From Lysinibacillus xylanilyticus (GTDB taxonomy: Bacteria > Bacillota > Bacilli > Bacillales_A > Planococcaceae): a stretch of 64,000 bases of DNA. The stretch spans positions 1-64,000 of the forward strand of contig NZ_LFXJ01000009.1 of assembly GCF_001183605.1 (NCBI RefSeq), written 5' to 3'. Each line of letters starts with the position of its first letter. The stretch's first letter is position 1. Shown piece by piece: positions 7,874 through 16,210 of the stretch. The notes below the pieces were generated by a model. It made no database searches. It saw only the letters and a list, made by a program, of their open reading frames with translations, and was not told where the DNA came from. The translations under genes and the position numbers were made by a program.

Positions 7874-9051
7874 GGCTTCATCACCTCCGTGAACAGATGG
7901 TAATAATCTGTTGGATTTACATATACAACTCGAATTTGCTTATAACGCTTAGCCAGCTCCGTTTGCACAGGTGGCCGCTCCGCTACTACAAAACAAATAC
8001 AGCTTTTCACCATATTGGCTAGCGAATGAAGTAGTTCATCTGATACTTCACTCGTAACATACAGTAATGTTGCGATATGCTTAAACACTTGCTGATCTCG
8101 TAATTGAAATTTGACAGCTTCAGCCGGTTTTATTGCAGCTAAATGATACATTACTTGATCTAGCTGCTTATTACCTTGGATATTAGTAAACACATTCGTT
8201 TTAGAACCAGCTGAAACAAATGAAATATCTCCACGTTCTCCGACAATTGTTTGTAGCATCGATGCTACAAGCTCAATTTTTTCTTCAAATAACGGAGACT
8301 TTCCGGCATGGAGTACCAACATTAACTCTTGTGATTGACGATCTTCAAATACCTTAGATTGCAACGTTTGTGTTTTCGCAAATGATTTCCAGTGAATCCA
8401 TGAAAAACGGTCACCTGGAACATACTCACGTAAGCCAACAGCCATTGATGTATCCTTCACAATCGAATAAGGAGACATCATTGTACCAACATCAAATTTT
8501 GTTTGAAGCGCGGCATACCTCATCTCGCGTACTCTCGGGTAAACTAAAATGACTTGTTCCTTTTCTGCCGCAACTCGCTTTTTTGCCCAGCCAAAAAAAT
8601 CACAGAAAACAATATTAACACCTAAGTAACGATGCTCGCCACGGGACATATTTTCCAACACGTAATCCCAGCTAAATTTTTTCCTGAAGCCAACGAACTT
8701 AACGGTATTCGTTCCTTGGACCCTCGATTGAACAAGGGCTTCACTGTTCACAAGTTCCTCCATCATCATATAAGCAAACGGAAAGCGTGTTTTTCGTTCT
8801 ACCGTAACTGTAACCTTAGCAGATTGTCCACACTCAACATGAGATGGCTCAATTTTGCGTTCCACTAGTAAAATATCTTCTTTCACCAGTAAGAAAATAA
8901 CTGCGTATAATAAAAACGGACTAACCGTAAAAAACACAAACCAACTAACAAACCCACCTTGGAACATGGCATAACAAAACGTTATGATCATTAACAAAGA
9001 TACTAATAAGAAATGTTTACTTTTCTCTATTAAAGCTTGCCATTTCTTCAT
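7870..9051 (-). CDS. yeaD: DUF58 family protein (YeaD-like)
   Basis: 393 residues with two hydrophobic segments at the N-terminus (about 15-55) and a soluble region with the DUF58 signature around REYVPGDRFSWIHWKSFAKT. DUF58 proteins have a von Willebrand-like fold and partner with MoxR AAA ATPases encoded alongside. Both ends overlap neighbours by ATGA, which argues for translational coupling. Function beyond being the MoxR partner is not known. Confidence 0.88.
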   Translation of the reverse strand: MKKWQALIEKSKHFLLVSLLMIITFCYAMFQGGFVSWFVFFTVSPFLLYAVIFLLVKEDILLVERKIEPSHVECGQSAKVTVTVERKTRFPFAYMMMEELVNSEALVQSRVQGTNTVKFVGFRKKFSWDYVLENMSRGEHRYLGVNIVFCDFFGWAKKRVAAEKEQVILVYPRVREMRYAALQTKFDVGTMMSPYSIVKDTSMAVGLREYVPGDRFSWIHWKSFAKTQTLQSKVFEDRQSQELMLVLHAGKSPLFEEKIELVASMLQTIVGERGDISFVSAGSKTNVFTNIQGNKQLDQVMYHLAAIKPAEAVKFQLRDQQVFKHIATLLYVTSEVSDELLHSLANMVKSCICFVVAERPPVQTELAKRYKQIRVVYVNPTDYYHLFTEVMKP

Positions 9052-9992
9052 TGCTCTGCAAACCTCTTTGTCGGCACAGGTGTTTTCGCAATAATTCGCT
9101 CAATAATTTCCTCTGCCGTAACGTTATCGTAACGAGCTTCTGGTTTTAATACTAGGCGATGGCTAAAAACAAATGGTACTAAATATTGAACATCGTCAGG
9201 AGTAACGTAGCTACGCCCTTTTATAAATGCATAAGCTTGTGAAGCTTTCATTAAAGCAATCGTTGCGCGAGGACTTACACCTAAATATACATAGCTACTT
9301 TCCCTTGTTTGAGTCGCTAGTTCGACCATATAGTTTTTGACCGAATCTTTAACAAACACACCCTGTACAAGCTCCTGCAATTCATTTAATTGCGCAACTG
9401 TTAGCACCGCTTCAATTTTTTCAATTGGTTTACCATGTTCAGCGCGACGAAGAATTTCCACTTCTTGCCCTCTTGAAGGATAACCCATTTTTATTTTTAG
9501 TAAGAAACGATCTAGCTGTGCTTCTGGTAACGGATATGTTCCCTCATGCTCAATTGGATTTTGAGTGGCCATAACGAAAAATGGTTGATTGATTGTTAAA
9601 GTTTTACCATCAATTGTTACAGAAGCTTCCTCCATCCCTTCAAGTAAAGCAGATTGTGTTTTTGGAGACGTACGGTTAATTTCATCAGCTAAAATGATAT
9701 CTCCCATGATCGGACCAGGTCGAAATTCAAATTCCAACGTTTTTGGATTATAGATAGATACCCCTACAACATCTGACGGTAATAAATCAGGTGTAAATTG
9801 AATCCTTTTAAACTGTGCATCAAAGGATTTAGCCAGTGCTCGCACCATCATTGTTTTTCCGACACCTGGTACGTCCTCTAACAAGACATGTCCCCTTGCC
9901 AGCAAAGCTACTATGCTGAGCTCCGCAACTTCTCTTTTGCCTATCATTACTTTTTCTATATTTTCTAATACAACTTGTATTTGTGAATTCAT
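9048..9992 (-). CDS. yeaC: MoxR-family AAA+ ATPase (YeaC-like)
   Basis: 314 residues with Walker A EDVPGVGKTMM, Walker B IILADEINR and the sensor segment MATQNPIEHEGTYPLPEAQ with the arginine-containing LDRF motif, all typical of MoxR chaperone-like ATPases. It should act with the downstream DUF58 and transglutaminase-like proteins. An AGGAGG lies at good distance before the ATG. It is the first gene of the three-gene operon. Confidence 0.92.
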   Translation of the reverse strand: MNSQIQVVLENIEKVMIGKREVAELSIVALLARGHVLLEDVPGVGKTMMVRALAKSFDAQFKRIQFTPDLLPSDVVGVSIYNPKTLEFEFRPGPIMGDIILADEINRTSPKTQSALLEGMEEASVTIDGKTLTINQPFFVMATQNPIEHEGTYPLPEAQLDRFLLKIKMGYPSRGQEVEILRRAEHGKPIEKIEAVLTVAQLNELQELVQGVFVKDSVKNYMVELATQTRESSYVYLGVSPRATIALMKASQAYAFIKGRSYVTPDDVQYLVPFVFSHRLVLKPEARYDNVTAEEIIERIIAKTPVPTKRFAEQ

Positions 9993-10159
9993 AAATCAAA
10001 AAACCTCCTACTTCATTTACAGCAATTGTTCGAATTGCATGATAACTCCTTTAAGAATAACGAAATATGTTTTGTAACACAATTATATGAAACGTCCCTC
10101 TATTGCTTTATTCCTATAGTTCGAGCACTTAGCAAGAAAAGTAGTAACACTTCAGCATG

Positions 10160-10199
10160 AAAAAGAAGGCTTGCTTGAATACAATTCAAACAAACCTAT
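10160..10199 (-). terminator. Terminator after the nos-like ABC operon
   Basis: AGGTTTGTTTGAAT pairs with ATTCAAGCAAGCCT (two G-U pairs) across a 3-base loop and is followed by TCTTTTTC on the minus strand. Confidence 0.75.
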
Positions 10200-10231
10200 C
10201 TTTTAGTATAACGCCATTACCTCTCAGAATG

Positions 10232-10912
10232 TTACAGATTTAATTTTTTTAACCATAAATTCTCTAATGAAGATGAATTTTCTTGTAAAAGTATTTCCTC
10301 TAATTCACCAGAAATAAGTATGTTTCCTTCATGTAAAACTAACACATCGTCCGCTACTTCCTCCGCAAAAGCCAGTAAGTGCGTAGAAAATATGACAGTA
10401 CAGCCCCTTGCTTTTTCCTCTAGCATCATTTTTTTCAGCTCTGCAATCCAAAAAGGATCTAGACCATTCGTAGGCTCATCTAAAATAAGCAAAGAGCCCT
10501 CACCGAGTAAACTTTGAGCCAGATTCAACCGTTGACGCATCCCTTTTGAGAAATGCTTCACTTTTTGCTTTCGAACATCCCATAAAGCAACGCGTCTCAG
10601 TACATCTTCCTGTTCCTTTTTGCCAATTTGCTTTAAAGAGGCAAGTAGCTGCAAAATTTCTGCTGCTGTTAACATAGACGGGAAGTCCACATCGTCAGGC
10701 ATGTACCGAATAGCTTGTGGTTTATGCCATATTATTTCTCCTGATTTTTGCTTTTCTTGCCCAGTTAGCAGGCGAATTAAAGTACTCTTTCCAGCACCAT
10801 TTCCTCCTACAAGCGCTAAAATACGCCCAGCCTGTAAAGAAAAGGAGGCTTCTTGAAGACCTCTATTATTATCATAGATATTCGATAACTTCTTTGTTTC
10901 TAATAGCATCAT
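10232..10912 (-). CDS. nosF: ABC transporter ATP-binding protein, NosF-like
   Basis: 226 residues with Walker A GGNGAGKST, signature FSKGMRQRLNLAQ, Walker B LLILDEPTNGLDP and the STH switch histidine: a complete ABC ATPase. It overlaps the ABC-2 permease by four bases. The gene order nosL, nosD, nosL, nosY, nosF identifies it as the NosF-type ATPase that, with NosY and NosD, supports copper-sulfur centre assembly in nitrous oxide reductase. By sequence alone it could be any ABC-2 type ATPase; the name rests on context. Confidence 0.82.
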   Translation of the reverse strand: MMLLETKKLSNIYDNNRGLQEASFSLQAGRILALVGGNGAGKSTLIRLLTGQEKQKSGEIIWHKPQAIRYMPDDVDFPSMLTAAEILQLLASLKQIGKKEQEDVLRRVALWDVRKQKVKHFSKGMRQRLNLAQSLLGEGSLLILDEPTNGLDPFWIAELKKMMLEEKARGCTVIFSTHLLAFAEEVADDVLVLHEGNILISGELEEILLQENSSSLENLWLKKLNL

Positions 10913-11721
10913 CTTCTTTCCCCTTTCTTTAAAAGTAAGCTAGTGTAAGATAATGGAAACACTATCCAAAGTAGTGTCACAGCTACGTATACTGCGTAAC
11001 CTAGTGGCGATGAATAAAACTGTGTTACTTTATAAAATGCTGGTCCAAGCACACTAGCTTGATCTGTAAAAATAAAGTAACCAAAGCGCAGCCACTCCAC
11101 AGGATTAATATGTATCGCTATAATCGTCAGCTTTTGAAGAATATGTCCCGCCACGACAGTTCCGATTGCCATTAAAGCATAAGAGATTAACAATAAAAAA
11201 ATGGACCAAAATACAAGTGATAACGATAGTGCAAATAATCTTGTTTTTGCAAATGCTCCTACTGCAATGGCCAATGACACAAAGATGAAGATACATAGCA
11301 AAGTTAAAATAATGAAAATAAATGGTAAACGCACTCCACCAAGAAATCCACCAAGCGCTAAAATCACTCCAAACGCCACAACAACGACCAATAAAAAGGC
11401 AAGTACGGAGGCTATATACTTTCCTGCAATATATTGCGTACGTGTCATCGGATATGTCTTTAATAATGAAAACCAGCCTGATTCCACATCACCAGCGATA
11501 CTCATACTACCGATTGTTAATATAAACAAAGGCAATAAAAACAACAATACATTTAAAAACGAGGCGGTCTGTCTTGTAAAACCATCTACATCAGGTAATG
11601 CCATTTGCTGAATGACAACGATAGCTGTAAAAACAAATGTGAAAAGTATGCCTACAAGTTGCATCCAACGACTTCTAAGCATTTGCTTTAATTCTAGTTT
11701 AATAAGCATGCTATACATCAC
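10909..11721 (-). CDS. nosY: ABC-2 type permease, NosY-like
   Basis: 270 residues with about six hydrophobic segments and the typical ABC-2 pattern: a cytoplasmic start, first helix, then the SIAGDVESGWFSLLKTYPMTR coupling segment. Four-base overlaps with nosL upstream and the ATPase downstream show tight operon structure. It probably forms the membrane part of the NosDFY-like complex. Substrate unknown. Confidence 0.82.
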   Translation of the reverse strand: MMYSMLIKLELKQMLRSRWMQLVGILFTFVFTAIVVIQQMALPDVDGFTRQTASFLNVLLFLLPLFILTIGSMSIAGDVESGWFSLLKTYPMTRTQYIAGKYIASVLAFLLVVVVAFGVILALGGFLGGVRLPFIFIILTLLCIFIFVSLAIAVGAFAKTRLFALSLSLVFWSIFLLLISYALMAIGTVVAGHILQKLTIIAIHINPVEWLRFGYFIFTDQASVLGPAFYKVTQFYSSPLGYAVYVAVTLLWIVFPLSYTSLLLKKGERR

Positions 11722-12170
11722 TTATGGATCCCCCATTTAAAATCGTGTAAATCCTTATAGGCAAGTAGCTGACCTTCACCCTCTGTAGTCATCCACTCCT
11801 GTGCCGCTTCCTTTGAATCGAGCGCAACTACCCCATAATTCATCGGAGTCCAATAATCCTTGTTGTATACATAAACAGCTTTAAAAACATCAATCCATTC
11901 ATTTTTTGCTGCATCTTTAATATAAGCCGCCCCTATCTCATCTTCTCCATTTGCTTTTATATATTCCATCAGACAGCCAATGTCATCAAAAATTTCATAA
12001 TCACCATTCTTCAACGCAATTTGACCAGCATATGCATTGTGAACTATACTCATATTGCAAATTTTACAAACATCGGTTTCACTAATTATGTCACGAGGCT
12101 CATATGTTTTTTCACTACAGCCCATCAAAACACCACAACATAGCATTACAATCATTATCCATTTTTTCAT
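11718..12170 (-). CDS. nosL: NosL-family copper-binding lipoprotein
   Basis: About 150 residues with a lipoprotein signal (MKKWIMIVMLCCGVLMGC). It has the NosL copper-site motif CKICNMSI and the FDDIGCL motif. NosL binds Cu(I) and delivers it to the NosDFY machinery. I chose the ATG with AGAGGA eight bases upstream, which overlaps the nosD stop by four bases; a longer frame starts 27 bases earlier inside nosD without a ribosome binding site. It is the second of two NosL-type genes in this operon. Confidence 0.88.
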   Translation of the reverse strand: MKKWIMIVMLCCGVLMGCSEKTYEPRDIISETDVCKICNMSIVHNAYAGQIALKNGDYEIFDDIGCLMEYIKANGEDEIGAAYIKDAAKNEWIDVFKAVYVYNKDYWTPMNYGVVALDSKEAAQEWMTTEGEGQLLAYKDLHDFKWGIHK

Positions 12171-13441
12171 TCTGTTATTCCTCTTTTCCATAGCCATAAA
12201 CTACTTAATGTCAAGAATAAGCCCAATAGCATTTGCACCACATTCATCTTGTTCTTCTCGTTCTCATGCTTCATCGCCAATTTAGGAGTATTATCAACAA
12301 GCATGTTCTTTTCAATTTTATTGATTTGCTGATCCAGCGATGTCAGTAAAATGACGCTAGGAGATGCCACGAAATATTGGTAAACTGGCTGGCGTACCAT
12401 CCATTGACCAAAGCTTGACACAGCTACATACGGAATATCACCGATACCATTATCTTTTAAGTCAATCCCTGAGTAATCATCATAATAATTACTTACTAGT
12501 TGAAAGCCTTGCTTATCGGAGCGCGCAGTTAAAATGTTACCCGTAAAGTTATTTCTACTAGCCATTGTGTCGTCACTTACCTTTGTACCTTCGATGGCTG
12601 TTTGGTTCATCTGAAAATCATTTGTTTCAATTTGGATATTTGCACTTTTCTGCATTGCAACACCAGTTCGGTTATTTTTGATCGTGTTATGTTTAATTTT
12701 GGCTTGCTGCACATCATACAGCAGCATACCGTAGCCATTAAAATCAAAATGATTAGCTACTATATTATTTTCAAGGAATATATTTGTTGTCATCATAATC
12801 ATAAGGCCAGTCACATTCTGATCATATGTATTAAAAAGTGCTTCAGCATCACTTGTATACATAAAATGCGTACCATAACGGCCACTCGTCACCTTATTAC
12901 GCTGAACAACAATATGCTTGACCTCTTCTATATAAATTCCATCCTGCACTTGCTCAATAGTATTGCCTTCGATAGTGATGTCTTCACCCTTAAAAACAGC
13001 CACCCCATTACCTTTTTGGGAATAATGACCCTCGATACCAGTCACATTGATATCATGTATGTGTACATTTTTGGAACTTTGTATATGGACACCTGTATGA
13101 ACATCTTTAATTTGTAACTTACGTAGCTCAAGCCCATCTACAGTACTAGCAACAATCGCCTTATTTTTCCCTGATAACGTTATATTTTCCACAGTGACAT
13201 TAGCTGTGTTTTCAATTCGGAGTGTGGGGTTGTCTCTTTCACCGATAAGTTCCGTTCCCTCTTCACCTTGTAGCGTTATCGGTTTTGTCACAATAAAATT
13301 ACCTTGGTAACGACCAGCAGGAATATGAACGACCTTCCCTGGCTTTGCTACATTAATGGCTTCCTGTACATCAAAATCGGCGTGCACTGTCTGACTCATA
13401 AATAGAAAAAATAATAAGGTAAACCCTATTTTTTTCACCAA
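12167..13441 (-). CDS. nosD: NosD-like right-handed beta-helix protein
   Basis: 424 residues: signal peptide ending near VHA, repeated beta-helix rungs with N-rich turns (for example NKVTSGRYGTHFMYTSDAEA) and a C-terminal membrane anchor (LLGLFLTLSSLWLWKRG). This is the NosD architecture plus a membrane tail. The start is TTG, or GTG three bases later, behind GGGAGG. NosD interacts with NosFY and accepts copper or sulfur cargo in nitrous oxide reductase maturation. Its true client here is unclear because no nosZ is visible. Confidence 0.87.
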   Translation of the reverse strand: MVKKIGFTLLFFLFMSQTVHADFDVQEAINVAKPGKVVHIPAGRYQGNFIVTKPITLQGEEGTELIGERDNPTLRIENTANVTVENITLSGKNKAIVASTVDGLELRKLQIKDVHTGVHIQSSKNVHIHDINVTGIEGHYSQKGNGVAVFKGEDITIEGNTIEQVQDGIYIEEVKHIVVQRNKVTSGRYGTHFMYTSDAEALFNTYDQNVTGLMIMMTTNIFLENNIVANHFDFNGYGMLLYDVQQAKIKHNTIKNNRTGVAMQKSANIQIETNDFQMNQTAIEGTKVSDDTMASRNNFTGNILTARSDKQGFQLVSNYYDDYSGIDLKDNGIGDIPYVAVSSFGQWMVRQPVYQYFVASPSVILLTSLDQQINKIEKNMLVDNTPKLAMKHENEKNKMNVVQMLLGLFLTLSSLWLWKRGITE

Positions 13442-13468
13442 TCCTTACCTCCCAGTTCAACACGAAAA

Positions 13469-13490
13469 GACTAGAGGATTCCCCCTAGTC
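13469..13490 (-). terminator. Hairpin between the two nos genes (possible attenuator)
   Basis: GACTAGGGG-GAAT-CCTCTAGTC followed by TTTTC on the minus strand, in the short gap between nosL-like and nosD. It could partly terminate transcription or stabilise the upstream mRNA, so that the first gene is expressed more than the rest. Confidence 0.5.
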
Positions 13491-13497
13491 CCTTCGA

Positions 13498-14136
13498 TTA
13501 ATGACCATGACCATCAGGTTTCTTTTCTTCCATATGCATAGAATCAGATTCACCTTTGGCTTCTTTTTCAGCTTTTTCTTTCATTTTCTTATTACGTCGC
13601 TCTAACGCATCATCTTTAATTTTTTGTAATTCCTCTACATGTGCAGTTGGATTTTCAGCTATATATTTGTCTGCATCAGTTTTATCGTTGAAATAAATAT
13701 ATCCCCAATTCATGGGAGATTTTAGGTCTGTCTTGACGATAGTTGCATCATCAACCTTTACCCAATCTTTTGTGATAAAATCACGTACAAATTTTTCGTT
13801 CTTTTCATGATTAGCAACCTCGGCATTTACTAAACAGCCTATGTCGTCATAAAAGGCAACTGTTCCATCCTCTTTTATTGCTTGAGTAGAGAATTCACCC
13901 ATATCTTCGTCCTTCATATACACTTTCATATTACACATTTCACACATTGTACCTTCTTTTGGCTCTTGTAAACGTGGATCCGCTAAAGAAGCGACCTGTG
14001 TTGATTTATCCTTTGCTTCTGCTTCATTTGCTGCGACATCTTGCTTCGATTCCTCTTTCTTAACTTGCGCTTTTTCTGTACCACAAGCCGCGAGTAAAAG
14101 TAATACTGCTAGTACAGGTAACCATAATTTTTTCAC
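13498..14136 (-). CDS. NosL-like lipoprotein with His-rich tail
   Basis: About 212 residues starting at GTG behind TGGGGGAAG. The lipoprotein signal ends LLLAAC, followed by a charged linker, the MCEMCNMKVYMKDEDMG copper-site motif and FYDDIGCL. The C-terminal third is Lys/Glu-rich and ends in Met and His residues (SMHMEE, then PDGHGH) that could add a second metal site. The tail is absent from the other NosL-type protein downstream, so the two are not simple duplicates. It is the promoter-proximal gene of the cluster. Confidence 0.85.
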   Translation of the reverse strand: MKKLWLPVLAVLLLLAACGTEKAQVKKEESKQDVAANEAEAKDKSTQVASLADPRLQEPKEGTMCEMCNMKVYMKDEDMGEFSTQAIKEDGTVAFYDDIGCLVNAEVANHEKNEKFVRDFITKDWVKVDDATIVKTDLKSPMNWGYIYFNDKTDADKYIAENPTAHVEELQKIKDDALERRNKKMKEKAEKEAKGESDSMHMEEKKPDGHGH

Positions 14137-14394
14137 AATTGCTTCCCCCAATTTCTTTTCTTCTATTGCTATTAATTACTTTACAGGTAAGTTGTGAAAT
14201 AAGTTAAAAATAGCTGTGAAGTATTGGAAAAATTTACTTGAATATTCATTGAACATCTTGAATTCAAATATTTTGAATAAAAAATATATTATTTCCATTT
14301 TTTACACCTTGTATTGAAAGTAATTAAGGTGTACCTGACCTGTTGGCGAAATTTCGTTTTATTACTAAAAATTAGAGTGACTTGCCGAAAGTGG
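14137..14394 (-). promoter_or_regulatory. Upstream region of the nos-like operon
   Basis: AT-rich region. It carries repeated TTCAA/TTGAA half-sites at about 14239-14283, including inverted ATTCAAAATATTTGAAT, and two direct TGTGAA motifs at about 14197-14222. These could be binding sites for a regulator, but I cannot assign one. No perfect FNR palindrome is visible. Confidence 0.3.
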
Positions 14395-14470
14395 TCGATT
14401 GGAGTGGAGACCGGCGACTCCTCGGGGATTAGCGATAACGGAAATCACCCCCTCGTTTTGGCGAAGAACT
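14395..14470. repeat. Dispersed intergenic repeat, GGCGACTCC family
   Basis: Contains GGCGACTCCTCGGGGATTAG and flanking CGATTGGAGTGG/GGAAATCACC remnants shared with copies near 15252, 26905, 43085, 47516, 48438 and 57838. Non-coding. Confidence 0.55.
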
Positions 14471-14518
14471 ATTAATATGCTGGAACTTAAAGTGTCACAA
14501 CATTTTTTTCAACACAAA

Positions 14519-14560
14519 TAAAAAACTCACTACATCCAAAATGATGTAGTGAGTTTGATT
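14519..14560 (-). terminator. Terminator of the small basic protein gene
   Basis: AAACTCACTACAT pairs with ATGTAGTGAGTTT and a T-rich tract follows on the minus strand. Confidence 0.8.
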
Positions 14561-14567
14561 TACGATG

Positions 14568-14888
14568 TTATATAGAAGAACGGTAACTATTGAGAAGCTT
14601 CTTTTGTTTGCTGACAAGACTTAACTTAACGGCAGTTTCATTTAATTCATTGCGTATTTGCAAATCATAAGCACTGTCCACATAACTAGCCGCTATTTTA
14701 TTTGGACGTTGCTGCTGTATTTGTCTAGTTTTACTGATATGCTTTTTATCTTTATTCTTTTGCAGACTATTTTTAAACTGTTGCTTCGGATTTTGTCCGA
14801 AATTATGACTTAAATCCCCAGCATGTAAATACTGTTGTTCGTTACGAAATATACTACTAGTCGTCGAACTTACTCTAGAAGTCCTCAT
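14568..14888 (-). CDS. Small basic hypothetical protein
   Basis: 106 residues, rich in Gln, Lys, Asn and Ser, with no hydrophobic segment; for example QNPKQQFKNSLQKNKDKKH. A strong AAAGGAGGGT precedes the ATG and a strong terminator follows, so it is probably expressed. I do not recognise a domain. The composition would suit a small spore or nucleic-acid-associated protein, but that is only a guess. Confidence 0.6.
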   Translation of the reverse strand: MRTSRVSSTTSSIFRNEQQYLHAGDLSHNFGQNPKQQFKNSLQKNKDKKHISKTRQIQQQRPNKIAASYVDSAYDLQIRNELNETAVKLSLVSKQKKLLNSYRSSI

Positions 14889-14980
14889 AAATAATTACCC
14901 TCCTTTACTTTTTATCAACTCTATAGGTATATATATCGACATTATATGCTTGAACTTAATAATACAGAACCAAATTAATC

Positions 14981-15165
14981 AATTATGCCTTGGCATAATT
15001 GCGTCCGGAATCGGCCGGAGGCTTTAACTTCTTTCAGCAAATGTTTTTTGTACCGAAAGCGTAGCGACAGGGACATATGTTGGGACACCCGTTGAAAAGT
15101 GACTTAAACTCTCATTCATATCACCACCTATAAAGGTTGGAGGCTTTTGCTGAAAGAAGTTAAAA
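14981..15165. repeat. Dispersed structured repeat, AATTATGCC family (short copy)
   Basis: Begins with the palindrome AATTATGCCTTGGCATAATT and GCGTCCGGAATCGGC and ends with GGAGGCTTTTGCTGAAAGAA and GTTAAA. Both ends recur in the longer copy at 33243-33618, but the middle differs and includes a REP-like unit (ATGTTTTTTGTACCGAAAGC). Confidence 0.6.
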
Positions 15166-15173
15166 AAGAGAGA

Positions 15174-15225
15174 AAAGAGCTATAAGAAAAAGTATTTTTC
15201 ACTTTTTCTTATAACTCTTTTCCCA
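15174..15225. terminator. Hairpin between the repeat copies
   Basis: AAAGAGCTATAAGAAAAAGT pairs with ACTTTTTCTTATAACTCTTT across a short loop; the flanks are pyrimidine-rich on the minus strand. No adjacent gene end needs it, so it may be part of the repeat cluster. Confidence 0.45.
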
Positions 15226-15251
15226 ACTATTACTCATCATCATAGCATGGG

Positions 15252-15311
15252 GTTGATTTCCGTTCCGGCTAGGCGCTTTCCTGGAGTCGCCCAGACGGAA
15301 CGGAAATCAAC
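15252..15311. repeat. Dispersed repeat with perfect 16-base inverted ends
   Basis: GTTGATTTCCGTTCCG at the left is exactly complementary to CGGAACGGAAATCAAC at the right, enclosing GGCTAGGCGCTTTCCTGGAG and TCGCC. This is the cleanest copy of the GGCGACTCC-type element in the window. Confidence 0.7.
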
Positions 15312-15317
15312 TTATAT

Positions 15318-15350
15318 ACAAAAGGATATTTATTAATAAATACCCTTTAT
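15318..15350 (-). terminator. nadE terminator
   Basis: AAAGGGTATTTAT pairs with ATAAATATCCTTT (one G-U pair), followed by TTG/TATA on the minus strand, just after nadE. Confidence 0.65.
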
Positions 15351-15363
15351 CTTTAATTAAATA

Positions 15364-16188
15364 TTACTTCCAAAAATCATCAAATATAGTAATTGGCATA
15401 TGACGTTTGTGCTGTGAACGTAAATAATACCCTTCTAATGTTTTACGAGCATCTTCAGGGATTTCCTTACCCTCTAAATAATCATCAATTTGGTCATACG
15501 TTAAACCTAGAGCTACTTCATCTGGTAATGAAGGACGATCTTCCTCTAAATCTGCAGTTGGTATTTTTAAATATAAGTGCTCCGGGCAATCAAGCGCAGC
15601 TAACATCTGCTTACCCTGACGCTTGTTGAGACGGAAGATTGGCATTAAATCCGCACCACCATCCCCAAATTTTGTGTAAAAACCTGTAATTGCTTCCGCA
15701 GCATGATCGGTCCCTAACACAACAGCATTATTCATAGCAGCAATAGAATACTGCACCTTCATTCGCTCACGTGCCTTTTCATTTCCTTTAGCAAAATCGC
15801 TTAGTTCAATACCCGCATTCGTTAGGGCTCTAACACTTGCATCTACTGCATCTTTAATGTTGACCGTATTAGTTTTCGTAGGATTTATATAGTTAATCGC
15901 ATCCTGACAGTCCTTTTCATCTGCTTGCACACCATATGGTAATCGAACTGCCCAAAACGTGTACTTCGCTTCTCCTGCCTCAGCATTTAATTCGTCAACC
16001 GCAAGCTGCGTTAATTTCCCAGTTAGCGTGGAGTCTTGACCACCTGATATTCCGAGAACAAATCCCTTTACAAAGCTATAACGACGTGCATATTCCTTTA
16101 AAAAATCAATAGACTTGCGAATCTCTTCCTGCGCATCAATAGTAGGCAATACACGTAATTCCTTAATGATTTCTTGCTGTAATGTCAT
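15364..16188 (-). CDS. nadE: NH3-dependent NAD+ synthetase
   Basis: 274 residues. Catalyses the ATP-dependent amidation of nicotinate adenine dinucleotide to NAD+. The PP-loop [14 protein letters not shown], the GTDHAAEA segment, [11 protein letters not shown] and the C-terminal HKRHMP...DDFWK pattern match the short, ammonia-using bacterial enzymes. There is no glutaminase domain. The ATG preceded by AAGGA was preferred over an upstream GTG. It follows pncB by about 20 bases, so the two should be co-transcribed. Confidence 0.95.
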   Translation of the reverse strand: MTLQQEIIKELRVLPTIDAQEEIRKSIDFLKEYARRYSFVKGFVLGISGGQDSTLTGKLTQLAVDELNAEAGEAKYTFWAVRLPYGVQADEKDCQDAINYINPTKTNTVNIKDAVDASVRALTNAGIELSDFAKGNEKARERMKVQYSIAAMNNAVVLGTDHAAEAITGFYTKFGDGGADLMPIFRLNKRQGKQMLAALDCPEHLYLKIPTADLEEDRPSLPDEVALGLTYDQIDDYLEGKEIPEDARKTLEGYYLRSQHKRHMPITIFDDFWK

Positions 16189-16210
16189 TTTGTCCTTCAC
16201 TCCTTACGCT

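Noticed and set aside
12602-13117. 171-residue plus-strand frame opposite nosD
   Set aside because: Antisense to a well-supported beta-helix gene; His/Ile-rich composition reflects the reversed codons.
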